This document shows positions 1-5,274 of a stretch of DNA of 5,274 bases, piece by piece. A program made the translations under genes and the position numbers. Each line of letters starts with the position of its first letter. Positions within the stretch are counted from its first letter, which is position 1. The stretch covers positions 1 to 5,274 of the forward strand of contig SDWN01000884.1 of the NCBI GenBank assembly GCA_004195305.1. Reading direction: 5' to 3'. Source of the DNA: Neptunomonas sp. (GTDB taxonomy: Bacteria > Pseudomonadota > Gammaproteobacteria > Pseudomonadales > Balneatricaceae). The notes below the pieces were generated by a model. It did no database searches and was not told the origin of the DNA. It worked only from the letters and a program-made list of their open reading frames with translations.

Positions 1-99
1 CCCTACCGCCATCCATGGCTCTCGGGGCATACCGTACCTCCTGTACATCGCCCCTACCGCCATCCATGGCTCTCGGGGCATACCGTACCTCCTGTACAT
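1..99. repeat. 51-bp-period tandem repeat, two exact copies, with nested dyads
   Basis: Positions 1-48 and 52-99 are identical, separated by the trinucleotide CGC (49-51), giving a period of 51 bp. The array probably continues past the left edge, because copy 1 starts flush with it. Each unit holds two dyads. In copy 2 the larger is GCCCC (50-54), TACC, GCCAT (59-63), CC, ATGGC (66-70), TCTC, GGGGC (75-79): two 5-bp stems separated by a symmetric 4x4 internal loop. The smaller is GTAC-CTCCT-GTAC (34-46 in copy 1, 85-97 in copy 2). Read on the minus strand, each unit contains AGGAGG (rc of 37-42 and 88-93) six bases before an ATG (rc of 28-30 and 79-81). It resembles structured intergenic repeats of gammaproteobacterial genomes, an impression from memory that was not searched. 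No transposase or CRISPR feature is visible. Confidence 0.9.
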
Positions 100-126
100 A
101 AAAGGTTATAGCCAAAACTATAACCT
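100..126 (-). terminator. Probable weak intrinsic terminator after the SCP-2 gene
   Basis: A perfect 9-bp stem, AGGTTATAG (103-111) with CTATAACCT (118-126), encloses the 6-base loop 112-117. It starts 10 bp beyond the stop codon of the SCP-2 gene. On the minus strand the hairpin is followed by a short run of four T (complement of 103-100, the first shared with the stem). The position suits a terminator, but the stem is AT-rich and the T-run short, so it is likely weak, or it may serve mainly to protect the 3' end. It directly abuts the tandem repeat array. Confidence 0.55.
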
Positions 127-136
127 ATTACGCATT

Positions 137-451
137 TTATCCCAGCGGAAACAATGCAGTAAGCCGGGTCGCCAGCATCATATCCCCCGACACCTTTAAT
201 GTTCCGGCCATAAAGGCCTGCATACCATCCGTTTCACCGCTGAGGATCTCCGCGAAGGTCTCATCATCCATCGTCAGGGTGGCGTTGGGTTCAGCATGCT
301 CACCGGCGCCGAGAGAACACACACCGCCCTGAATAGCCACATAGTAGCTATCATCGCCGTCTAGCTGGTACTGGAATACGGCATCCAGGTCGCCAGCGGC
401 GCTGGCATCAAAGCGGCTAACCATGGCATCGAGTTGTTGTTGGTGAGACAT
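137..451 (-). CDS. SCP-2 sterol-binding domain protein, small stand-alone form
   Basis: This is a complete 104-residue protein consisting of essentially one SCP-2 (sterol carrier protein 2-like) fold. The recognisable part is the C-terminal half: a beta strand ending in PNATLTM (55-61), the helix DDETFAEILSGE (62-73), then MQAFMAGTLKVSGDMMLATRL (about 77-97), the usual 'F..G.lk..Gd...a..l' signature. There is no signal peptide or membrane segment, so it should be cytoplasmic. Family members bind lipids or acyl chains in a hydrophobic tunnel; the natural ligand is unknown here. The ATG at 451 is supported by GAGGAT (rc of 459-464), eight bases upstream. It lies 111 bp downstream of the acyl-CoA dehydrogenase on the same strand, which suggests a role in fatty-acid or acyl-CoA handling (inference). 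Family assignment is good; the function is open. Confidence 0.87.
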   Translation of the reverse strand: MSHQQQLDAMVSRFDASAAGDLDAVFQYQLDGDDSYYVAIQGGVCSLGAGEHAEPNATLTMDDETFAEILSGETDGMQAFMAGTLKVSGDMMLATRLTALFPLG

Positions 452-533
452 AGGTTGTATCCTCGTAAGCTTATCTAAAGTGAATGCTGTTCTTGGGATT
501 AGGCGCCACCCGGACAGGGCGGCATTGAGAAAG

Positions 534-562
534 TTATTAGCAACAGAGCGAGCGTTTCTGAA
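534..562 (-). promoter_or_regulatory. Possible sigma70-type promoter for the SCP-2 gene
   Basis: On the minus strand, TTCAGA (rc of 557-562, four of six matches to the -35 consensus) is followed after exactly 17 bases by TAATAA (rc of 534-539, a poor -10 match), which is preceded by TG one base away, as in extended -10 promoters. The -35 element begins immediately after the dehydrogenase stop codon. Transcription would start near 527 and leave a leader of about 75 bases. The match is weak and the gene could equally be read through from the dehydrogenase, since no terminator is seen in the 111-bp gap. Confidence 0.22.
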
Positions 563-2362
563 TCAGAGCGCGAAATCATCAGCCCCCAGCGCCATCAGAT
601 TATCGGCACCCGACGTCATCGTTTCCGCCAGGGCCCGGGTACGCGGTAAAATACGTGCGAAGTAGAAGTTAGCCGTGGCCAACTTGGCGTTATAGAACGC
701 CGCTTCGCTGCCTCCCTGTGCCAGCTTCTGCTGCGCCACCTGCGCACTACGCGCCCAGAAGTAGGCCAGTACCGCGTAACCTGAGTACATCAGGTAATCG
801 ACCGACGCTGCCCCGACTTCATCTTTGTCCTGCATGGCCGCCATGCCGATCTTCATCGTCAGCTCACCCCACTCCTTGTTGATCGCAGCCAGCGGTGCGC
901 AATAAGCATCCATCTCGGCGTTACCTTCCTGCGCCTGGCAGAATTTGTGCACAATCTTGGTAAAACTCTTCAGCGCCTCGCCTTGACTCATCAGCACCTT
1001 ACGCCCTAACAGATCGAGCGCCTGGATGCCGGTAGTTCCTTCGTAGAGCATCGAGATGCGCGAATCACGCACGTTCTGCTCCATGCCCCACTCGCTGATA
1101 TAGCCGTGACCACCAAAACACTGCAGACCCAGGTTAGCGGATTCGAAGCCGACTTCGGTCAGAAACGCTTTGGCGATCGGCGTCAGGAACGACAACAGCG
1201 CGTCCGCCTGCTGGCGCTCTTCATCAGAGTCGGACAGTGATGCCTTATCGACCTGCTGTGCGGCGAAGTACACCAGCGCCCGACCTCCTTCTGCAAACGC
1301 TTTTTGAGTCAGCAGCATGCGCCGCACATCTGGATGGACAATGATCGGATCGGCAGCTTTATCCGGGGCCTTGACGCCGGTCAGCGAGCGCATCTGCAGA
1401 CGATCACGGGCATAGGCTAACGAGCCCTGAAAGCCCAGCTCTGCGTGTGCCAGTCCCTGCAACGCCGTACCGATGCGTGCGGTATTCATAAAGGTGAACA
1501 TGCAGTTGAGGCCTCTGTTGGGCTGACCGATCAAAAAGCCCTTGGCGCCGTCAAAGTTCATCACACAGGTGGAGTTACCGTGAATGCCCATCTTGTGCTC
1601 GATCGAGCCACAAACCACCCCGTTGCGATCAGCCACCGCCCCCTCATCGCTGACATTGAACTTGGGAACGATAAACAGCGAGATCCCCTTAGTTCCTTCA
1701 GGGGCGCCCGGCAGCCGTGCCAGGACGATATGAATAATATTTTCGGCCATGTCATGCTCGCCCGCCGAGATAAAGATCTTGGTGCCGGTGATCGCGTAGC
1801 TGCCATCTGGATTAGGTTCAGCCTTGGTCCGCAGCATCCCCAGATCGGTACCACAGTGCGCTTCGGTCAGGCACATGGTGCCGGTCCAGCGACCTTCGAT
1901 CAGTTTGGTCAGATAGGTCTGTTTCTGCGCTTCGGTACCGTGCGCATGCAGGGTGTTCATCGCCCCATGGCTCAATCCCGGGTACATGCTCCACGACCAG
2001 TTAGCGCTTCCCACCAACTCATTGACAACGATCCCCAGCGACTCAGGCAAGCCCTGACCACCGAGTGCAGCATCATGCGCCAGAGACGGCCAGCCGCCTT
2101 CGACAAAGCGGTCGTAAGCTTCCTTGAAACCCTCAGGTGTCGTGACCACGCCCTCGTTCCACTGGCAGCCCTGCTGATCACCGATTCGATTCAGCGGCGC
2201 CAGCTCCTGTTCGGCAAACTTGGCACCCTCCACCAGAATCGCATCGACCATATCGGGCGTGGCGTCTTCACAACCCGGTAGACTGGCATAATGCTGCTCG
2301 GTATTGAGCAGTTCATTCATGACAAAGCGGATATCGCGCAACGGGGCTTTGTAGTCTGGCAT
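563..2362 (-). CDS. Acyl-CoA dehydrogenase, ~600-residue type with C-terminal extension (FadE1/FadE2/DmdC-like)
   Basis: This is a complete 599-residue FAD-dependent flavoenzyme. It introduces the trans-2 double bond into acyl-CoA, the first step of beta-oxidation, passing electrons to ETF. In order: the N-terminal helical domain (about 35-155); the flavin/substrate motif MCLTEAHCGTDLG (163-175) opening the middle beta domain (to about 280); the C-terminal helical domain with FGGHGY (416-421) and LYEGTTGIQ (439-447), where Glu441 aligns with the catalytic base (the YEGT glutamate of medium-chain dehydrogenase); then the extra C-terminal domain (about 470-595) typical of this subgroup. The length is normal for the group, which includes Pseudomonas PA0506/PA0508-like enzymes and DmdC (3-methylmercaptopropionyl-CoA dehydrogenase). 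It is unlike the 814-residue E. coli FadE. The start has GGGAG six bases upstream, and the N-terminus MPDYKAPLRD is typical. Chain-length preference, or a DMSP-type substrate, cannot be read from the sequence. Confidence 0.95.
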   Translation of the reverse strand: MPDYKAPLRDIRFVMNELLNTEQHYASLPGCEDATPDMVDAILVEGAKFAEQELAPLNRIGDQQGCQWNEGVVTTPEGFKEAYDRFVEGGWPSLAHDAALGGQGLPESLGIVVNELVGSANWSWSMYPGLSHGAMNTLHAHGTEAQKQTYLTKLIEGRWTGTMCLTEAHCGTDLGMLRTKAEPNPDGSYAITGTKIFISAGEHDMAENIIHIVLARLPGAPEGTKGISLFIVPKFNVSDEGAVADRNGVVCGSIEHKMGIHGNSTCVMNFDGAKGFLIGQPNRGLNCMFTFMNTARIGTALQGLAHAELGFQGSLAYARDRLQMRSLTGVKAPDKAADPIIVHPDVRRMLLTQKAFAEGGRALVYFAAQQVDKASLSDSDEERQQADALLSFLTPIAKAFLTEVGFESANLGLQCFGGHGYISEWGMEQNVRDSRISMLYEGTTGIQALDLLGRKVLMSQGEALKSFTKIVHKFCQAQEGNAEMDAYCAPLAAINKEWGELTMKIGMAAMQDKDEVGAASVDYLMYSGYAVLAYFWARSAQVAQQKLAQGGSEAAFYNAKLATANFYFARILPRTRALAETMTSGADNLMALGADDFAL

Positions 2363-2384
2363 GGTGGTCTCCCAGAGAGATGTC

Positions 2385-2401
2385 GTTAACGTAGGTTTAA
2401 C
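2385..2401 (-). promoter_or_regulatory. Inverted repeat ahead of the acyl-CoA dehydrogenase gene, possible operator
   Basis: On the minus strand, GTTAA and TTAAC arms flank seven bases (17 bp in all), ending 22 bp before the start codon and about 11 bp before the ribosome binding site. The inner part reads AAAC-CTAC-GTTA, close to the PsrA fatty-acid regulator half-site pattern known from Pseudomonas (AAAC, two to four bases, GTTT) but with one mismatch and weaker flanks. A repressor bound here would sit just downstream of, or over, a transcription start. One 17-bp AT-rich dyad can occur by chance, so this is only a candidate. Confidence 0.25.
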
Positions 2402-2637
2402 TCACGGCAACCGGCGCCGCAATCCAATGCTGTAAGAATCGTTGAACGACGCCTGAGTCACAATATCAAAATCCGCCCGATTGAGTAACATTTTCAACCA
2501 TTCCGCTACAACGCACCGCCTTGTGCGGCGCAACACAAGCCCCTGGAACGCACCACAACGAAGAAGCATCTATCCAGAATCTTAGCCTCAGAAGAACAAA
2601 AGCGCCCACAGGAAACGCCAACAACCTTATTCCAGGC
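2402..2637. other. Non-coding stretch between the fadBA terminator and the acyl-CoA dehydrogenase leader
   Basis: No convincing gene, RNA gene or mobile element is seen here on either strand. It should carry the promoter of the dehydrogenase gene, since the fadBA terminator lies upstream, but I find only weak matches; TTGTGA followed after 17 bases by GATTCT on the minus strand (around 2435-2463) is the least poor. Small dyads are present: TCGTT-G-AACGA (2439-2449), the palindrome CGGCGCCG (2412-2419), and an overlapping cluster at 2512-2539 (CGCAC/GTGCG and CTTGTG/CACAAG). None has the shape of a terminator or a known riboswitch. Confidence 0.5.
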
Positions 2638-2665
2638 AAAAAAAACCACGGCTAGATAGCCGTGG
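2638..2665 (-). terminator. Strong rho-independent terminator of the fadBA operon
   Basis: A perfect 10-bp inverted repeat, ACCACGGCTA (2644-2653) and TAGCCGTGGT (2656-2665), forms a GC-rich hairpin, realistically with a 4-base loop. On the minus strand it is followed directly by seven T (complement of 2644-2638, the first shared with the stem). This is the classic intrinsic terminator layout. It lies 113 bp after the fadA stop codon, leaving an unusually long 3' untranslated stretch (2666-2778) that holds only the 10-bp palindrome TTATCGATAA (2672-2681) and no gene. It indicates that fadBA and the downstream acyl-CoA dehydrogenase are separate transcription units. Confidence 0.9.
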
Positions 2666-2778
2666 TAGTGGATTATCGATAACCCCTGATAGCACTAGGC
2701 CCCTGCTACTCGCGCCACCCGCCATCAAGCATCGGACAGCGTACAACAGAGCAGCAGAATACGGCGTGACAGGCCCGA

Positions 2779-3954
2779 TCAGATCCGCTCGATAACGGTC
2801 GCAACCCCCTGCCCCATACCGATACACATGGTCGCCAGGCCCAGAGCCCCCTGGCGCTGCTCCATCACGTTTAGCAGGGTAGTGATGATACGCGTACCCG
2901 AGCACCCCAGCGGATGCCCTAGGGCGATGGCGCCGCCGTGAAGGTTCACTTTCTGCTCCATCAGGTCGCGCAACTTGAGATCCTTAAGCACTGGCAACGC
3001 TTGCGCCGCGAAGGCTTCGTTAAGCTCGATAAAGTCCAGATCCGCAACCGTCAGCCCCGCTCGTTTCAGCGCAATCTTGGTCGCTGGCACCGGGCCGTAA
3101 CCCATGATGGCCGGATCACAACCTGCCACCCCCATCGACCGAATCCGCGCCCGCGGAGTGATTCCCAACGCGCGCGCCCGGGCACCCGACATCAGCAACA
3201 CGGCAGAGGCACCATCGGACAGTGCCGAGGAGGTTCCGGCGGTTACCGTGCCACCCTTGGGATCGAACACCGGGCGCAACCCCGCCAGCGATTCCATGGA
3301 TGTTTGTGGACGGATCACCTCATCGATCTCGATCAGTCTCTTAAAGCCGTTATCATCATGGCCCTCAACCGCGATCAATTCGTTAGCAAAACCACCCGCC
3401 AGCGTTGCCGCATGTGCTTTTTGGTGCGAACGCACTGCAAACGCATCCTGCTGCTCACGAGTGATGCCATGCAGCTTGGAGAGCATCTCGGCGGTCAGCC
3501 CCATCATCATTGAAGCCTTGGCCGCGTGCTTGCTCAGCGACGGCGTGATATCGACCCCATGGGTCATGGCCACATGCCCCATATGCTCGACGCCACCGAC
3601 CATAAACAGATCGCCGTTACCGCTCATGATCGCCTGGGCTGCCGTGTGCAGCGCTGACATCGAGGAACCGCAGAGACGATTGACGGTTTGTGCCGGCACC
3701 GTATTGGGCAGGCGACTCAGCAACCCGACCGCACGGGCCACGTTGAAGCCCTGCTCTTTGGTTTGGTTAACACAGCCCCAGATCAGATCTTCGACCTCGG
3801 CCGGATTAACTGCCGTGTTGCGATCCAGCAGCGCATCGACCAGCACCGCCGACAGCTCATCCGCGCGCACATGGCGGAACGCACCGTTCTTAGTCCGCCC
3901 CATCGGGGTACGCACGGCATCCACGATCACCGCATCGGTATCTTTATAACTCAT
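2779..3954 (-). CDS. fadA: 3-ketoacyl-CoA thiolase, beta subunit of the fatty-acid oxidation complex
   Basis: This is a complete 391-residue thiolase (EC 2.3.1.16). It cleaves 3-ketoacyl-CoA with CoA to give acetyl-CoA and an acyl-CoA shortened by two carbons, the last step of each beta-oxidation turn. It acts in the cytoplasm as the beta subunit of an alpha2-beta2 complex with FadB. All catalytic elements are present: the nucleophile Cys95 in NRLCGSSM (92-99), NEAF (312-315), His347 in GGAIALGHPLGCSG (340-353), and Cys377 in CIGMGQG (377-383). The length equals that of Pseudomonas-type FadA (about 390). The start at 3954 is preceded by the G-rich site GGGGGA (rc of 3962-3967) inside the 15-bp gap after fadB, so the two are surely co-transcribed. 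The partner and motifs favour FadA over biosynthetic acetyl-CoA acetyltransferases. No anomalies are seen. Confidence 0.97.
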   Translation of the reverse strand: MSYKDTDAVIVDAVRTPMGRTKNGAFRHVRADELSAVLVDALLDRNTAVNPAEVEDLIWGCVNQTKEQGFNVARAVGLLSRLPNTVPAQTVNRLCGSSMSALHTAAQAIMSGNGDLFMVGGVEHMGHVAMTHGVDITPSLSKHAAKASMMMGLTAEMLSKLHGITREQQDAFAVRSHQKAHAATLAGGFANELIAVEGHDDNGFKRLIEIDEVIRPQTSMESLAGLRPVFDPKGGTVTAGTSSALSDGASAVLLMSGARARALGITPRARIRSMGVAGCDPAIMGYGPVPATKIALKRAGLTVADLDFIELNEAFAAQALPVLKDLKLRDLMEQKVNLHGGAIALGHPLGCSGTRIITTLLNVMEQRQGALGLATMCIGMGQGVATVIERI

Positions 3955-3969
3955 CTATGTATCCCCCGG

Positions 3970-5274
3970 TTAAGCGTAGAAACGCTGGTTAGCAGCGGCC
4001 ATGGCACGTAATTTTTCGGTCGGCTGGTACAGATTCCCCAGCTCGACAAACTGATCGGCCAGCTGACAGAACGCCTCCAGACCCAAAGTATCGATATAAC
4101 GCAACGCGCCGCCTCGGAACGGAGGAAAACCAATACCGTAGACCAGCCCCATATCCGCCTCTGCAGCCGAGTCCACAATGCCATCTTCCAGACAACGCAC
4201 CGTCTCCAGGCAGAGTGGCACCATCATCACCGCCACAATCTGTTCGTCGCTCAACTCACGCTTAGCGATTACGACCGAATCCAGCAGCGCCTGAATCTCC
4301 GGCGCGGGCTGCTTGCTCGGCTTACCTTTCTTATCGAGCACATAGTTGTAGAAGCCCTGCGAATTCTTCTGCCCCAGACGCCCCTGCTCGACCAGCAGCT
4401 CGATCGCACTCTTGCGCTCACTCGCCATCCGATCGGGGAAGCCTTCAGCCATCACCCCGTTGGCATGAACCGCGGTATCCAGCCCCACCACATCGAGCAG
4501 ATAACCCGGCCCCATCGGCCAGCCGAAACGCTCCATCACCTTGTCGATTCGCGCCAGTTCAACTCCCGCCTCGAGCAATTTGGTAAAACCACCAAAGTAG
4601 GGAAACAGAATCCGGTTAACCAGGAAGCCCGGGCAGTCATTGACCACGACCGGGGTTTTACCCATCGCCAACGCATAAGCAACGGTCGCGGCGATCGCCT
4701 GCTCGCTGCTCTTCTCACCCCGGATCACTTCGACCAGCGGCATCCGGTGAACCGGATTGAAAAAATGCATGCCGCAGAAATTTTCCGGACGTTGCAAAGA
4801 CTCAGCTAAACGGGTGATCGAGATAGTCGAGGTGTTGGAGGTCAAAATCGTCTGCTCAGAAACGTGCCGCTCCACGTCGGCCAGCACAGCCCCCTTAACC
4901 TTTGGGTTCTCCACCACGGCCTCAACCACCAGATCGACGGTATTAAAGTCGCCATAGCTCAGGGTGGGGCGAATACGCCCCAGCGCCGCAGCCATCTTGG
5001 CCGCATCGATCCGACCCCGGCCCAGCTCACCCGTGAGCAGACGTCCGGCTTCGTTCAAACCACTCTGAATACCCGCTTCGTTAATATCTTTCATCAGAAT
5101 CGGGGTGCCTTTAACGGCAGACTGGTAGGCAATGCCGCCGCCCATGATACCCGCACCCAACACGGCCGCCTGCTTAACCGGCAACGCTTGCTTAGCATGC
5201 TTGGCGGCAACCTTCTTGATCTGCTGGTCGTTCAGGAACAACCCGACCAGATTGGCACAAACATCGGTTTTAGC
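3970..5274 (-). CDS. fadB: Multifunctional fatty-acid oxidation complex alpha subunit, 3' part (N-terminus outside window)
   Basis: The reading frame is open from the right edge (first full codon GCT at 5274-5272) to TAA at 3970 and gives the last 434 residues. FadB is usually about 715-729 residues, so some 280 are missing, namely the enoyl-CoA hydratase/isomerase half. What remains starts in the linker helix (LVGLFLNDQ, window residues 9-17). The L-3-hydroxyacyl-CoA dehydrogenase part follows: NAD-binding LGAGIMGGG (39-47), the catalytic His at window residue 170 in MHFFNPVHRMPLVEVI with the paired Glu at 182 (matching His450 and Glu462 of E. coli FadB by a constant offset of 280), then two helical C-terminal domains (about 215-310 and 345-425, the latter with GFPPFRGG). 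It oxidises 3-hydroxyacyl-CoA to 3-ketoacyl-CoA with NAD and hands it to FadA, encoded 15 bp downstream. A TTG at 5241 lies inside the conserved linker and is not the start. Confidence 0.97.
   Translation of the reverse strand, partial: AKTDVCANLVGLFLNDQQIKKVAAKHAKQALPVKQAAVLGAGIMGGGIAYQSAVKGTPILMKDINEAGIQSGLNEAGRLLTGELGRGRIDAAKMAAALGRIRPTLSYGDFNTVDLVVEAVVENPKVKGAVLADVERHVSEQTILTSNTSTISITRLAESLQRPENFCGMHFFNPVHRMPLVEVIRGEKSSEQAIAATVAYALAMGKTPVVVNDCPGFLVNRILFPYFGGFTKLLEAGVELARIDKVMERFGWPMGPGYLLDVVGLDTAVHANGVMAEGFPDRMASERKSAIELLVEQGRLGQKNSQGFYNYVLDKKGKPSKQPAPEIQALLDSVVIAKRELSDEQIVAVMMVPLCLETVRCLEDGIVDSAAEADMGLVYGIGFPPFRGGALRYIDTLGLEAFCQLADQFVELGNLYQPTEKLRAMAAANQRFYA

Noticed and set aside
1..99. 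CRISPR array
   Set aside because: The two 48-bp copies are separated by only 3 bp, so there are no unique spacers; it is a simple tandem repeat.
505..523. Hairpin GCCACCC-GGACA-GGGCGGC as a terminator after the acyl-CoA dehydrogenase
   Set aside because: The stem has one mismatch and no T-run follows on the minus strand, so it does not meet the form of an intrinsic terminator.
480..665. Plus-strand open frame of 61 codons covering the gap between the dehydrogenase and SCP-2 genes
   Set aside because: Its second half is antisense to the dehydrogenase C-terminus, it has no convincing ribosome binding site, and it resembles no known family.
1445..2281. Plus-strand open frame of 278 codons
   Set aside because: It is fully antisense to the acyl-CoA dehydrogenase, shows no recognisable domain, and is the kind of frame that GC-rich codon use on the other strand produces.
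2627..2905. Minus-strand open frame of 92 codons reaching beyond the fadA stop
   Set aside because: It overlaps the fadA 3' end in another frame and reads straight through the terminator hairpin and T-run. It has no family resemblance.
3104..3949. Plus-strand open frame of 281 codons
   Set aside because: It is antisense to fadA, whose catalytic motifs are intact. The composition is low-complexity Ser/Ala/Thr/Pro, as expected of a shadow frame.
3970..5241. A gene start at the TTG at 5241
   Set aside because: The frame continues upstream to the window edge with conserved FadB linker sequence, so the gene is cut by the window and does not start there.

Overview
The window suggests a heterotrophic gammaproteobacterium, probably of the marine Oceanospirillales/Pseudomonadales/Alteromonadales type. 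The grounds are a classical fadBA operon encoding the aerobic beta-oxidation complex, an acyl-CoA dehydrogenase of the roughly 600-residue type common in Pseudomonas and marine relatives, good Shine-Dalgarno sites, fairly GC-rich third positions, and an intergenic repeat with a GCCATCCATGGC core. The genus cannot be fixed from sequence alone. All four genes lie on the minus strand, so the window is best read from right to left.

Layout in transcription order: (1) the 3' 60% of fadB (5274 to 3970; its N-terminal hydratase/isomerase half is outside the window); (2) fadA (3954 to 2779), 15 bp after fadB; (3) a 113-bp 3' untranslated stretch ending in a strong intrinsic terminator (2665-2638) that closes the fadBA operon; (4) about 275 bp of non-coding DNA with small dyads, one of them a possible operator just ahead of the next gene; (5) a complete 599-residue acyl-CoA dehydrogenase (2362 to 563); (6) a 111-bp gap; (7) a 104-residue SCP-2-like lipid-binding protein (451 to 137); (8) a weak terminator hairpin (126-100); (9) two exact copies of a 51-bp-period tandem repeat (1-99) that runs into the left edge of the window.

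Together the genes cover most of one turn of fatty-acid beta-oxidation. The dehydrogenase makes the trans-2-enoyl-CoA, FadB hydrates it and oxidises the 3-hydroxyacyl-CoA, and FadA thiolytically releases acetyl-CoA. The SCP-2 protein may bind acyl chains or acyl-CoA, but nothing in the window proves this. The dehydrogenase and SCP-2 genes look like a separate transcription unit or units from fadBA.

The gene content is ordinary metabolism and I do not see a new biological system here. The most unusual element is the 51-bp tandem repeat. It has nested inverted repeats and, on the minus strand, a perfect AGGAGG six bases before an ATG in each copy, with a period that keeps one frame open. Second is the pairing of a small stand-alone SCP-2 gene with the acyl-CoA dehydrogenase.
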